Origin: Lathyrus oleraceus
Taxonomy: Eukaryota; Streptophyta; Magnoliopsida; Fabales; Fabaceae
DNA: 64,000 nucleotides
Assembly (NCBI RefSeq): GCF_024323335.1
Contig: NC_066579.1
Coordinates: 253,387,575 to 253,451,574, forward strand
Reading direction: 5' to 3'
The translations under genes were made by a program, and so were the position numbers. Within the stretch, counting starts at the first letter, position 1; every line of letters starts with the position of its first letter. Below are positions 37,655 to 49,179 of this stretch, piece after piece. A model generated the notes under the pieces. That model saw only the letters and a list, made by a program, of their open reading frames with translations, did no database searches and was not told where the DNA came from.

Positions 37655-38225
37655 TCTTCTTTTGTTTGGATTTTCTGCTAGGAGTGCTTATGTCTTAACT
37701 TTCTTACTTTTGATATCTTATCTGTATTTGGATTTTCTTCGAAACATTCTTGATCATGGAGATTGCATAAAATTTGAATAGGAAAGAAAGTAGAGATATC
37801 AAGGGCGACTGGTTTGACCAATAAATATTGAAGATGATTTCTACTTTCTTTTGTGAGTGTGTCTTAGATCAGGCTTCGATTGATAGTCGTCCTTCATCCA
37901 ACTTGGAATTGATTCCCCTATATAGAGATAAAATGATGTGCTTCTAGTATTATGGGTCTGCCATCCCCTTTCACGAGTGCTTATTCTCTCTCATAGGTTT
38001 TTGTCTTCCTTTTAATGATTTTGAAATCAGTGTTATGAACCACTTGATGTTCGCCCTTTCACAATTGCATCAGTTGATCTTGGAAACTTTTAAGGATTTA
38101 CAATATTGGTTTGAGTACAAGGGAGTAGGCTGACTATTATGTTCTTCCATCTCTTCAACACTCAAAACAATATAACTCATGCGCAAGGTTCATGTAAGCT
38201 TTATCTGAGGCATAAAACTACATTC
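37655..38225 (+). pseudogene. Degraded ORF of the plant gypsy-type transposon family (Transposase_28-like)
   Basis: The plus-strand frame at 37945-38132 reads 'YGSAIPFHECLFSL', then 'PFNDFEISVMNHLMFALSQL' and 'FKDLQYWFEYKG'. This matches the conserved pattern of the putative gypsy-type transposon proteins common in plant genomes: a short helix, 'PF.DFE..VL..L..APSQLHP', then an aromatic-rich helix. In-frame stops and shifts flank it. The copia element at 38231 cuts the ORF. Likely downstream sequence resumes at 47311 ('KLKDRLFLVTHFT'). The assignment rests on a short match read by eye. Confidence 0.55.
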
Positions 38226-38230
38226 TTTAA
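38226..38230. repeat. Target-site duplication TTTAA, left copy
   Basis: It is identical to 47306-47310, and both abut the copia LTRs. Confidence 0.9.
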
Positions 38231-39158
38231 TAAAATTCTGGTATGCAGATATCAGATGTCCTAAGAGATGTCGAGACACTGATATCTGATCAAAACATAA
38301 TAACAATATAAGATACAGTTAAAAGTACTGAAAATAACATAACACACAGAGTTGTTAACCCAGTTCGGTGTACAACAATACCTACATCTGGCGGCTACCA
38401 AGCCAGGGAGGATATCCACTAAATAATATCAGTTTGTAGACCTTATGCAAACTATCTCCAAATTACAATCTACTCCCTAATCACGACCCGTGCTTAACTT
38501 CTACCTAATACTCACCAAGGTGTGAGACCCCTCTCACTTCCCTTTCAATCACAACAATGATGAAACAATACTATTTTGTCAGTTTCAGAAGTTACACTAC
38601 AAAGACACACAATCCCTCAATGCTTAAAAGCTTAAGAGTGATTGACAGAACTTAAAACTCCATATAGACAATCCTACTCTTATACCAAGATGATATTAGA
38701 GAGGGTCACAATTAACATGAACACACAAACCCTAAAAACTAAGTGAAATAATATTTGATCTTCCCTTCAATTAGGTTTGTGGCAATCTATTTATAAACAT
38801 AGTCTGGACTGGATTTGGGCTTCAAAAATGGAGCAAGGCAGCTGCTAAAAGTCTACAAAATATTCTGCATAAAAATAGGTCTTCAATCAAGGGTTACCTA
38901 AAATGTCTCAACATTTAGAACAACAAAATAACTTTAAAATCAAATAGAATATTTGATTCCTCAATTTTTGATACCACATAGGATTACTTAATATTCCTAG
39001 AATATTCAGTAATTTGTTAATCAAACAAACCGTTACCAAGATGTAAACATGTAACAGACAAGATGTCGGATCCTCATTTTAGGAAATCTTGTTCAACATG
39101 TTGTTGCTAAGTTAGTTTTACCAAAATTATTTCCATTCATGAATACAGAGAATTAACA
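38231..39158 (-). repeat. Copia element 1, 3' LTR (928 bp)
   Basis: The minus strand begins TGTTAATTCTCTGTATT at 39158 and ends ...CCAGAATTTTA at 38231; the terminal CA has mutated to TA. It has the same length as its partner. Confidence 0.92.
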
Positions 39159-39171
39159 ATCCCCCTCTTTG
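39159..39171 (-). promoter_or_regulatory. Copia element 1 polypurine tract
   Basis: The minus strand reads CAAAGAGGGGGAT directly before the LTR start TTGTTAATTC. This is typical of SIRE/Maximus elements. Confidence 0.85.
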
Positions 39172-39402
39172 GCAAATTTTGGCTAAAACATCCAAATAGC
39201 CTTTTCACACAAACACCACAATCTAGGTTACAACATAACTACATAGCTTTGAAAAAAATCAAACACACACACATATCAGACTATCAGAGGCATCATCAAC
39301 AAAAACACAGCCTAACAGAGAAAATAAATTCTCAGATAAAATGATGTCAGGACATCATGTTTGACATCTCTTCACAACAGTCCAAATGTTCCAGAACAGG
39401 AA

Positions 39403-39414
39403 CCCCCCCCCCCC
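39403..39414. repeat. C12 homopolymer
   Basis: Twelve consecutive C on the plus strand, in the untranslated tail between the env-like ORF and the PPT of copia element 1. A CAAAAA repeat follows at 39591-39617. Confidence 0.9.
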
Positions 39415-39624
39415 TCAAAAGCAGCCAGCAGTTAGTGGTTAGATCACATAAACATTACTCCCCCTTTTTAGCCATAATATGACAAAGGTAAGCAGCTAAC
39501 CAAAACATGGAAACCACATTAGAGCATTAAAATAATTAGCGAAAACAAAAGTGAACACAAGGGTGCTTGAAATCCTGGTCAGAGACCACACAAAAAAACA
39601 AAAACAAAAACAAAAACACTACAA

Positions 39625-41576
39625 TCAGATATCTTTTTGACTATCTGAGTCTATAGTAGCATACTCCTCTCCTTCAACTTCCTTGTCTTTATCATTCTCA
39701 ACATCATTGCAATCAGCAGAGTCCTCTACATCAACTTCAACATTGTCATCACCAACATGTTCAACTTCCTTTTCCTCTTCATCCATCAAAGCCTTGATCA
39801 ATTTTTCAAGCTTTATCTTTGTAGAAGTTCTAGAACGAATGGAATCATCCAATTCTTTGCTTGTCTCCTTCAGCTAAGTAATAACACTCTCCTTGGAAGT
39901 GGCAAGGCCAAATACTTGAGAAGATGTCATGACAATATCTAGAACATGTGCTCCAGCAAACAGTTTGTAATGGTGGGATAAATGAGATTCCCTTTTCTTC
40001 ACACTATCAATAGGCAATAAGATTCCAAGATGTTTGTTCAGGATTATCCCACAGATGAGCGACGGAAAACAAATAAGCATCTTTAGAGCAGTTGAGAAGG
40101 CCTGCATAAGAACTTGTTCAAAAATGTACTTCCCAAAATCAAAAGCTCTTCTTGTTCCAATATCATATATAAACTTCCCAATCCTAGCAGAGATGGTTGA
40201 AGTATGATTTGTAGGCACTCAATTGGCTTTCCCAATCCTATGAAGGATTGCATACTTGACACTCAGCTTCCCAGTTGACAACTTTACTCTATTTGGCCAA
40301 TGTTTCACCTGCTTGGCAGTTATCTCCTTGCACACTTGATCATCTGTAACCTCTAGCTCAGCCTGAGGTTCTTCAGTCCTTCTTAGAAATTTGTTGATTA
40401 CAGTAGGAGAAAATGTTACAACATTTCCTCTAACATACACCTTTCTATAGTCTTCATTCTTCACATGATCACACCCATCAAGAATGGTCACCACAAACTC
40501 CCTGACTAGACGTTCATAGCAAGGACCAAATTTTGTGACAGTGTTCATCAAACCAACAACCTCTATAAGTTCCACAACCTCCTTGCATTTTAGGGAATCC
40601 TTACCAAATCCCCTCTCCAAAGCTATCCTCCTTTGAATAACATACTTCCATCTTTCAACATTCTTCACATAATGTAAATACACATTGTCCAGAGGAGCCT
40701 CAGGCGCAACATCATATGGGTTCTTTGGAGAAAATCTTATCCCAAGACTGATGTCCTGGATATCCTCTTCGAAATCAAACTCAGAATCACTTGAAGAAAT
40801 AATTTCCCTCTTCCTCGTAGGAATAACAACTTTATCCATGATCTAGCATGACTAACAGGAGATTTTCCCTTGGAACTTCTAGAGGGAGTGATTTTCATGC
40901 CACCAAATTATCTTTTTATCTCCTTAGAAGGAGAATCTTAAAACATCACATCCTTACCTTTTCTTCTTTGAAGTCTCTTGGTTATTCCAGGAGCCAAGAT
41001 GTTGGTAAGGGGTTCCTCATCAGATGTTAGGTTATCAAAATTGATAACATAATCAGCCTTCTTCTTACTCCTTCTTTCATGAACAACATGCTCAGGAACA
41101 CATTCATCAACCTTTTCACTAGAATCACCATCAAGGCTAGTTTCATTTTCCAAAGATGTTTGAACATCTAGCAAAACATCTGAATCCACTTCCTTCAACA
41201 CACAAGTAACAAACTTCCGAAGGTCCTTATCAATGGAAATTCTTTCCGCTTCGGTTTGATTCTCAATGACACCAGTATGCTTAGTAGGGTTTCTCATCTT
41301 AGAACCTTTAGACCTAGAACCCTCTTCAACAACAGTCTTATCTTCACTAGGGATTGTAGGCTCAGAGAACTTACCATAAGTCTTGACATTCTTTGAAACA
41401 AATGGATTTTCTTTCTTCTGAGTGGGTGCAGAATTCATGGATAAGGGAACAACATCCGAGGCAAGATGAAACAAATTGATCATTTCGAATGGTTCATCTG
41501 CCCTAGTAGTTGGAGAAGATGACCCAATGTTTTCAGTTGAGATATGCATGAGCTTGGGTGAAGATTGTTTCGACAT
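39625..41576 (-). pseudogene. Copia element 1 env-like ORF (third ORF), broken
   Basis: It follows RNase H on the minus strand. The probable start is 'MSKQSSPKLMHIS' at 41576. The N-terminal third is polar and low in complexity and stops near 40938. After a frame change near 40840 the conserved part runs 40839-40219 ('APLDNVYLHYVKNVERWKYV', 'FSPTVINKFLRR') and, past a TGA, to 39874 ('FDFGKYIFEQVLMQAF', 'FPSLICGIILNKHLGI'). A further TAG precedes an acidic tail ending at 39625. The middle matches what is usually called the plant transposon protein domain. SIRE/Maximus third ORFs are termed env-like by position; I see no clear signal peptide or transmembrane anchor here. Confidence 0.82.
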
Positions 41577-41837
41577 CTTTGGTAACATTTGACACAGACG
41601 GATTGGGGAAAGACACGTGAGAGAAGGTGAGCACAAATTTCTAGAGAGAAACGAAACGTTTGAACGAAACGGGTAGCGTGTTTCCATCCAAAAAGATACA
41701 CAATGGAGTAATGGGCTTAGACAAGCGTGTCGTGTGTAATGATGAAAGTGAAAAATTTGTTTGACACACATAAATAACTGTAATTGCTATAAGTCCTCAT
41801 AAACACAAATACCAAGTCTTCCTCTTAATTTTTCAAA

Positions 41838-43299
41838 CTAAACTACATCCAAGGCTTTGGTAAAAATGCCAGCAAGTTGATTTTCAGTGCTAACATGCTC
41901 AAGCGTTATGACTTTGTCTTCAACAAGTTCTCTAATAAAATGATGCCTGATGTTAATGTGTTTAGTCCTACTATGTTGAATAGGATTTTTGGAGATATTA
42001 ATAGCACTCAAGTTGTCATAGAATAATGTCATGACATCTTGTATGACATTATATTCAATCAACTTTTGTTTCGTCCACATTAGTTAAGAGCAGCTGATAC
42101 CTGTCGCTATGTACTCAACTTTAGCAATAGATAAGGATACACAATTCTATTTCTTACTGAACCATGAAATCAAATTGTTTCCCAAAAAGAAACTTCCTTC
42201 AGAGGTATTCTTCCTGTCATCGACACTACCAGCCCAATCAATATCACAATACCCCACTAACATGGAATTTGAATCATGAGAATACAACATTCCATAATCA
42301 CATGTACCATTCACATACTTCCGAATCCTTTTTACTTGATTGATGTGACTCATTTTGGGTTCTTCTTGATATCTAGCACAAACTCCAACAACAAAAGTTA
42401 TATATGGCCTGTTTGTTGTAAGGTATAGAAGACTCCCAATCATGCTTCTATACAAAGTCTTACCAACATTAATTCCCTTTTCATCTTTAGATAACTTCAA
42501 GTGTGTAGGAGAATGAGTTCTTTTGTGACTAGCATTCTTCAATCCAAATTTCTTCACAATATTCTTTGCATATTTGCTTTGACAAAGAAAGATGGAGTCT
42601 TCCATCTGCTCGACTTGGAGTCCAATAAAGTAAGTCAATTCACCTGCCAAACTCATTTCAAACTCATATTCCATTTTCTTTACAAAATGTTGGACCATCT
42701 CATCTGACATCCCTCTAAATACAATATCATCCACATAAATATGAGCTATCGTAAGTTTTCCATCATTCTCTTTGAAAAGAGAGAGTCTTATCAATTCCAC
42801 CCTTTCTATATCCATGGTTGATGAGAAACTCAATCTACCTTTCATACCAAGCTCTTGGAGTTTGTTTTAAACCATACAATTCCTTCTTTAGATTTAACAC
42901 ATGATTTGAGAAAGTAGGATCAACAAATCCTTTTGGTTATTTAACATACACTTCTTCATTTAAATAGCCATTTAAAAAGGCACTTTTAACATGCATTTGG
43001 AATAGCTTGAACTTTAAAATACATGCCACTCCAAGTTACAATCTAATAGATTCTAAGCGAACCATATGAGCAAATGTTTCATCAGAGTCCACTCCTTCCG
43101 TTTGAGTGTATCCTCGAGCAACAAGTCTATCTTTGTTTCTGGTAACATTTGTCCCTTCAAGTATTAGGACCAAATCCCAAACCTCATTTCTTTTGAATTG
43201 GCCATGTTCATCTTGCATAGCATTAATACATAACTCATCAGTCAAGGCCACCTTGATATTCTTGGGTTCAAATTTTGAGGCAAAATTGGAATTTGACAC
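41838..43299 (-). pseudogene. Copia element 1 reverse transcriptase and RNase H
   Basis: RT copies element RNA into DNA. The N-terminal piece (43299-43036) contains 'NEVWDLV' and 'RLVARGYTQ'. The main piece (42845-42147) has 'AHIYVDDIVF' with the catalytic YVDD box, 'AKNIVKKFGL' and 'GYCDIDWAGSVDDRK', typical of copia RT-RNase H. The RNase H end (42080-41838) has 'SAINISKNPIQHSRTKHI' and 'IFTKAL'. Stops lie near 43033, 42145 and 42083, and the segment 42846-43035 is in a different frame. Confidence 0.9.
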
Positions 43300-43323
43300 A
43301 ACTTCCTTTGATCTGGTAAGTAT

Positions 43324-44235
43324 CTATTCATTTAAATTTCCTATTATAAGCTCCTTAGGATGATCCTTCTGAATTCTGATGGAAGGTCCTTTGTCAGCCG
43401 ACTCAGTCTCTGCAGGTTCAGTATTAGCACTTGAGTCTACAAAATCTTCAAGCACATCATTCATAGATGTTTCAAAATAATCTGTGACATCAAGTTCTTT
43501 AGTTGAGTCATCAACAACAATATTTATGGATTCCACCATCACCTTAGTTATGGAGTTGAATACTCTATATGCTCTACTGTTTATAGAGTATCCTAGAAAA
43601 ATTCCCTCATCACTTTTAGGATCCAATTTTCTCCTCTGCTCACGATCTGCCAAAATATAACATTTACTTCCAAATACATGGAAACACTTCACAATTGGCT
43701 TTCTTCCTTTCCACAGTTCATAAAGTGTACCAGATTTGATAATCACTCTATTATGGATATAGCAGGTAGTGTTCATGGCTTCAACCCAAAAATGATATGA
43801 TAGTGTCTTAGCATGAAGCATGACCCTGACACATTCTTGAATAGTCTTATTCTTGTGCTCAACCGCACCATTATATTGAGGGGTGATGGGTGAAGAGAAC
43901 TCATGACTAGTCCCTTAATAAGTGCAGAATTCATCAAACTTTCTATTTTTAAATTCCTTCCCGTGGTCACTTCTAATTTTGACAATACCACAATCGTTTT
44001 ATCTTTGAATCTTTTGACAAAGTTCTTTAAATACTTCAAGCACTTCATACTTCTCTTTGATGAAATTTACCCAGGTGAACCTTGAGAAGTCATCAACAAC
44101 AACATAGGCATACCTCTTTACTCCAAGACTTTCAACCTGCATAGGTCCCATCAAGTCCATATGAAGTAGCTCCAGAACTTTTGAAGTGGTCAAAACTTGG
44201 AGCTTCTTATGTGACATCTTTGTTTTCTTCCCCAT
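43324..44235 (-). pseudogene. Copia element 1 integrase
   Basis: Integrase core begins 'LLHMDLMGPMQVESLG' with the first catalytic Asp, then 'VVVDDFSRFTWVNF' (43999-44235). A frame change follows at about 44000. The C-terminal part (43821-43324) has 'YHFWVEAMNTTCYIHNR', 'LYELWKGRKP' and 'FLGYS'. The region around the second and third catalytic residues is disrupted by shifts. Confidence 0.87.
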
Positions 44236-44270
44236 TTGACATTCACCACAGATTCTTCCTTCATCAATTT

Positions 44271-45217
44271 TCAGCTTGGGAATACCTCTGACTGCTTCCT
44301 TGATAAAAATTTCTTCATACCTTTAAAATGTAAGTGACCAAGCTTTTGATGCCATAACTTAACTTCATCTTCTTTTAACATCAAGCATGTGGAGAAATAG
44401 TATGTTTCTTGAGGAGTCCACAGATAGCAATTCTCTTTTGATCTGGCTCCCTTCATGATAACTTCATTCTTCTCATTTGTTACCAAGCATTCAGATTTAG
44501 TAAAGTTAACTTTGAGAACTTGGTCACATAGTTGACTAATACTTATCAAATTAGCTGTCATCCCTTTAACAAACAGTACATCATCAAGACTAGGCAGTCC
44601 AGTATAGTCCATCTTTCCAACACCATTTATTTCACCTTTTGATCCATCTCCAAAAGTGACATAGCTAGTGGAATATGATTTAATATCCACCAAGAATTTC
44701 TTGACACCAGTCATGTGTCTAGAACAACCTGTATCAAAATACCAATCCTCTCTAGCAGAGGCTCTAAGGGAGGTGTGAGCTATGAGTCCAGAAGTGCCAT
44801 TTATGGGAATCCCCTTTTTCTTTGCTTTAACAATAGTCTGTTTTCTTCTAGGTGAAACAGGTTTGGGATAGCCATATAGTTTGTACAGTAGGTTTTTTGT
44901 GAACAAACCTTCCACAATAATGTCCCAACATACTGATGTCTTTGCCATCGTTGGGTCTTGCTTCCTGAGTGATCATACTGATGTCTTTGCTGATGTTGAG
45001 ACATTTGACTTGACATATTTTGTTCCTGTTTTCTTTTAGGATGAACAAAATTCATTGCATACCTTTTTCCCTTGTTCATCACAACTTGATTATCATAACC
45101 AAACCCTTTAACATTTCCATCATTCTTACCCGTTTGAAGAATCTCATCCAGCACATTAGAACTACTGTTAAGCATCCTTATAGACTTAGTCATATTGTCA
45201 AATTTAGAATTGAGCAA
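44271..45217 (-). pseudogene. Copia element 1 protease and pre-integrase zinc region
   Basis: It contains 'WYFDTGCSRHMTG' (at ~44744-44706), the copia aspartic protease active site. It also contains 'LWHQKLGHLHFKGM', the H-H part of the integrase zinc-binding region. Upstream is a linker rich in Q, H and S (45217-44850) in an overlapping frame. One frame change near 44830-44950 separates the linker from the protease. Confidence 0.88.
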
Positions 45218-45428
45218 TACAACTTCATCATTTAGATCAGAGATGATAGAAGATTTTCTATTTTTTCAGCCTGTAGTTGAGAAATGACTTTTTTTTATCT
45301 TCTCCTAGTTGATACACTTATTCACTACTAAAGCACAACTCCTTGTATGAAGCAATAAGTTCCTCAAAAGTGAGTTCTTCACAATCTGATTCTTCATCAG
45401 AATCATAAATTCCAGTCAAGGCAGAAAC

Positions 45429-46310
45429 CTATTTGGCAGATTCCACTTCAGGATCACTTTCAGAATCATCTTTTGACCATGACATAGACATACCCTTCTT
45501 CTGCTTCTTTAGATAAAGGGGACATTCATCTCTTATGTGTTCAAACCCTTCATATCCATTGCATTGGATTCCTTTTCCTTGGTTAGTATTTTCTTTAGTT
45601 TTGGGCCTTCTCCCAGAATCCTGATTTCTGTTGATGTCAAATGACTTGTACTTGACATTTGATCTTGACTTCCAATCCATCTTTTGCATCACTTTGTTAA
45701 ATTTTCTTCCAATTAACACAATAGCATTAGATATCCCTTCATCTGTATCCAGGTCACACTCATCTTCTAAGTCTTCAACATTAGAAACAATGGTTATGCT
45801 TTTCTTCTTTTCATATTTTTCACTGATCCCTAATATTTTTCATCTTCTAATATTTTTCACTGTCATCTTCTCCCACTGGGCACTTAAGGCATTGGCTATT
45901 TCAATAATATTCATGTGAAAGTCACGAATGCTCTCATCCTCCTTCATTCTTAAGTTCTCAAACTTGATGGTAAGAAGTTGGTGTCTTGGAATCTTCACCT
46001 TAGAGGTTCCTTCATGAACAATCTTCAAGATCTCCCAAGCATCTTTAGCAACATTACAATTATTTATCAGTTTGACGATGTTCTTATCCACTCCATTGAA
46101 TAGGGCATTCAATGCTTTAGATTTTCCCAGAGCTAATTTATCATCTTCATCATCCCAGTCTTTCTCTGCCTTCAGCACATCAGTAATCTTACCATCTTTA
46201 TCTCTAGCCATTGGTGGATCCCATCCCTTGACCACAAATTTCCAAGCCTTGCTGTCTATGGTTCAATCAAGAATGGGTGGTCTGTTCAGAAATCCTCATT
46301 CCTTGTCCAT
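45429..46310 (-). pseudogene. Copia element 1 gag
   Basis: The frame starts near the ATG at 46310, with early stops. It continues as 'GWDPPMARDKDG' and 'KALNALFNGVDKNIVKLI' to 'FENLRMKEDESI', the copia gag (UBN2-like) pattern. It stops at 45840 and resumes at 45719 with 'VLIGRKFNKVM', a Lys-rich stretch and a degraded CCHC knuckle, 'CNGYEGFEHIRDEC', in which the second Cys is Tyr. It lies 50 bp from the PBS. Confidence 0.85.
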
Positions 46311-46359
46311 TGCACCATAAAGTATCTTCCCTGAATCTCACCAAGACACAGAGCAAGAT

Positions 46360-46375
46360 GCCTACTCTGATACCA
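46360..46375 (-). promoter_or_regulatory. Copia element 1 primer-binding site
   Basis: The minus strand reads TGGTATCAGAGTAGGC, two bases after the LTR end. It is the iMet tRNA complement. Confidence 0.92.
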
Positions 46376-46377
46376 AT

Positions 46378-47305
46378 TGAAATTTTGGTATGCAAATATC
46401 AGATTTCCTAAGAGATGTCGAGACACTGATATCTGATCAAAACATAATGACAATATAACATACAATTAAGAGTACTAAAAATAACAGAACACACAGATTC
46501 GTTAACCCAGTTTGATGTACAACAACACTTGCATCTAGGGGTTACCAAGCCATGGAGGAAATCCTCTAAATAGTATCAGTTCGTAGACCTTCAACAAACT
46601 ATCTCCAGTTTACAATCTACTCCCTAATCACTACCCATGTTTAACTTCTACCTAATACACACCTAGGTGTTAGACCCCTCTCACTTCCCTTTAAATCACA
46701 GCAGTGATGAAACAACACTATTTTGACAGTTTTAGAAGTTACACTACAACGACACATAATCTCTCAATGCTTAAAAGCTTAAGAGTGATTGTCAGAACTT
46801 ACAACTCAATATAGACAGTCCTACTTTTATACCAAGATGATACTAGAGAGGCTCATAATTAACATGAACACACAAACCCTAAAAACTCATTGAAAAAATA
46901 TTTGATTTTCCCTCCAATTAGGTTTGTGGCAATCTATTTATAAACATAGTCTGGACTAGATTTGGGCTTCCAAAATGCAGCAAGGCAACTGCTAAAAGTC
47001 TACAGAATATTCTGCATAAAATTAGGTCTTTAATCAAGGGTTTCCTAAAATGTATCAACATTTAGAGAAACAAAATAACTTTAAACCCAAATAGAATATC
47101 TTATTCCTCAATCTTGGACTCCACATAGGATTACTTAATATTCCCAGAATATTCAGTAATTTTTTAATCAAATAAACAATTACCAGGATATAAACTTGTA
47201 ACAAGCAAGATGTCAAATCCTCATGTTAGGACATCTTGTTCAACATGTTGCTGTTAAGTTAGTTTTACCAAAATTACTGCCAATCACAAATACAGAGAAT
47301 TAACA
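46378..47305 (-). repeat. Copia element 1, 5' LTR (928 bp)
   Basis: TGTTAATTCTCTGTATT begins at 47305 and the LTR ends ...CCAAAATTTCA at 46378. A TATA box lies at 46933-46942. Confidence 0.92.
46933..46942 (-). promoter_or_regulatory. TATA box of copia element 1
   Basis: The minus strand reads TTTATAAATAG about 363 bp from the LTR start. It is conserved at the same place in the 3' LTR (about 38788-38797). Confidence 0.6.
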
Positions 47306-47310
47306 TTTAA
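47306..47310. repeat. Target-site duplication TTTAA, right copy
   Basis: It matches 38226-38230. Confidence 0.9.
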
Positions 47311-47404
47311 AAATTATTCTAACAATGTGAAAAGTTAAAGGATCGCTTGTTCCTGGTTACCCATTTTACAATAGAAACTCTTTGAAAGATCTAGAAACTA
47401 GAAC
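47311..47404 (+). pseudogene. Continuation of the gypsy-type transposon ORF relic
   Basis: After the copia element the plus strand reads 'KLKDRLFLVTHFT'. This resembles the W/F-x-D/N-R/K-F-F-x-V segment that follows the DFE/APSQLH motif in these plant proteins. Two stops follow before copia element 2 begins at 47405. It is a short, tentative match. Confidence 0.4.
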
Positions 47405-47963
47405 TGTGGAATTATATGCTTGTTGGTTTAATCGGGAAATAATCATGACTCATAGATAAGAAATATATTCTTATCCCTGATAACATCATGGTTTTAATAA
47501 TGAAATTTTTTGAAGCAGTAAATGTGGTTATAATGATAACTCTTGAAGAAATATTGTTGACAAAGCATAGTGTCAAGCAAGCTAGTTAAAGCGGTAAAAA
47601 ATGCTCAAAATGGATTATCAAGCTATTCCTTTGAATCAAGTAGGGTTTTATGATCAGCTGTAATATCCTCTTATGATGGAATTTCACTTGAAGATACCTC
47701 AAGCCTCATCCATAAGAATATTTAAGTAAAATTCTTATATGGTTGGTATATCCGGCCGAGGGCTTGAAGCTTCAGAGTGAGAAAGAGAGGAAGTGTGAAA
47801 GCTCTCCTGGTCGAGTTTTGTAAAGTTGTATGGATAAATCACACAATCACTAAAGTTTTTTTGGATGCCTTTATTTTTCAAAGAAAATCACCTAAAATGT
47901 TTTTGGAGCATAGCCAGATGATTTGAGAACTTTGAGATTGATTATGGTAAGTCTTTGAACTAC

Positions 47964-48138
47964 CTAATCGATTAGACCAAGTGCCTAATTGCTTAGATAA
48001 GGGAAAAACGAGTCTATAATTGATTATGAGAATGTCTTAATAATTAGTAATGGCTCTCTTTCAAAACATTCCAAATTGGGCTCAAATGATCGATCATTTA
48101 TGGTACTTAATCGATTAGCCTTAAGACCCAACCGATTA
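47964..48138. repeat. Cluster of AT-palindromes centred on ATCGAT in U3
   Basis: CTAATCGATTAG is at 47964-47975, AAATGATCGATCATTT at 48084-48099, TAATCGATTA at 48108-48117, and a variant CCGATTAG near 48132. The 3' LTR has TAATCGATTA at 53172-53181 and CTAATTGATTAG near 53192. Confidence 0.8.
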
Positions 48139-48189
48139 GATGAGTTAACTTACCCATGGCGTATTTCCTTTTTTGAAACATATTTTTTC

Positions 48190-48199
48190 CTATAAATAG
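48190..48199 (+). promoter_or_regulatory. TATA box of copia element 2
   Basis: CTATAAATAG lies about 785 bp into the LTR, just after the palindrome cluster. Confidence 0.6.
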
Positions 48200-49128
48200 A
48201 TTCATCCCCCTCATTTCTTTTGATCCACAAAATGTGATATATCTCACCTTCCTCTATCTCAATCTCTCTAAAATATCTTTTTTACTTCTCTCACATATTT
48301 TTAGCCATAGCACTATGAGAAAAGTGATTGTGTTTAGTGAATAAGTTTGTTATAGAATGGGTACTATTGTTAATTCACCAAGATTTATTTGTCCTATTGG
48401 GTGAATTATTCTTCCTTAGGAAGTGTTTGGAGTTAAACATGTTAAAAACTCTTTTTGGGGTATTAGTGATAGTATTTGTTTCGTTCATGAGCTTTGCCAC
48501 TTGAGGAAAAGATCTTCTTTTAGGTTCATGAAGAATAACCCGAGAAAAATCTTTACAATGGTTCGAGATAAGCCTGGTATAAATTTTTTATTAGTTTATG
48601 TGTTCATCCTATGTAAAAGCTCAATAGTTTCGAGATTAACACGGTAAAAATCCCGGTTCGGTTCATATTTAGCCCATGTAAAACCTCTGTTCAATTAGGA
48701 GGATAGTCAATTAAAAACTATAACTTATTTTGAGATAAGTCCATAAAAATATCAGTTTGGATTAGAGACTAACTGCTCAAAGATCCATTTATTGTTTGGT
48801 GTGAAGACTTGTATACGGGGGTTCATGGGATTACCCTTCTAATAGGTCTCAAGCATTATTGGATACTCTAAAGATCAATTCTTGGGGAGAGGAGTAGGTC
48901 CCTTTCTTAATATCAAACATCTATATATCTCGGGTGTTATTTCTCTTCCTTGAACTTTTTACTTTCCGCTTATTTTCTTTATCATAATTTTTCGTTGCAC
49001 ATCTAAACATTTTTGAGAAAATAATTTTGATCTCCGATTTTGAAAATAAGTTTGTTTCAAACCAAAATTTTTTCAAACTCCCACAAATAAACCCATTCTA
49101 TTGTGTGTGGAGTCACATGTTTAACAAG

Positions 49129-49140
49129 TGGTACCAGAGT
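49129..49140 (+). promoter_or_regulatory. Copia element 2 primer-binding site (degenerate)
   Basis: TGGTACCAGAGT lies two bases after the LTR end; the consensus is TGGTATCAGAGC. Confidence 0.75.
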
Positions 49141-49179
49141 CTAACTCATGTTCAAAGACTAGTCGTCTTGGGAGGAGGA

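Larger units (their letters stand above)
38231..47305 (-). mobile_element. Complete but decayed Ty1/copia element, SIRE/Maximus-like
   Basis: It is 9075 bp long with two 928-bp LTRs, an iMet PBS, a PPT, the order gag-protease-integrase-RT-RNaseH (copia order), and an env-like ORF after RNase H. It is flanked by TTTAA duplications. An extra ORF downstream of pol is the hallmark of the SIRE/Maximus lineage. The LTRs differ at many sites and all ORFs carry stops or shifts, so it is old and inactive. Confidence 0.93.
47405..49126 (+). repeat. Copia element 2, 5' LTR (1722 bp)
   Basis: It starts TGTGGAATTATATGC and ends ...CATGTTTAACA. It contains TATA box CTATAAATAG at 48190 and a cluster of TAATCGATTA palindromes in U3. 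The frame 48423-48647 ('CFVHELCHLRKRSSFRF') is also open in part in the other LTR (53314-53502) but looks like shared LTR sequence, not a gene. Confidence 0.85.

Noticed and set aside
32724..38230. Possible host gene between the Ogre-like blocks
   Set aside because: The only coding similarities are to retroelement gag-protease and a gypsy-type transposon ORF; no exon-like structure or host family was seen.
48423..48647. Frame shared in part by both copia element 2 LTRs
   Set aside because: The similarity is explained by LTR homology and the frame is not maintained over the same span in the second LTR.
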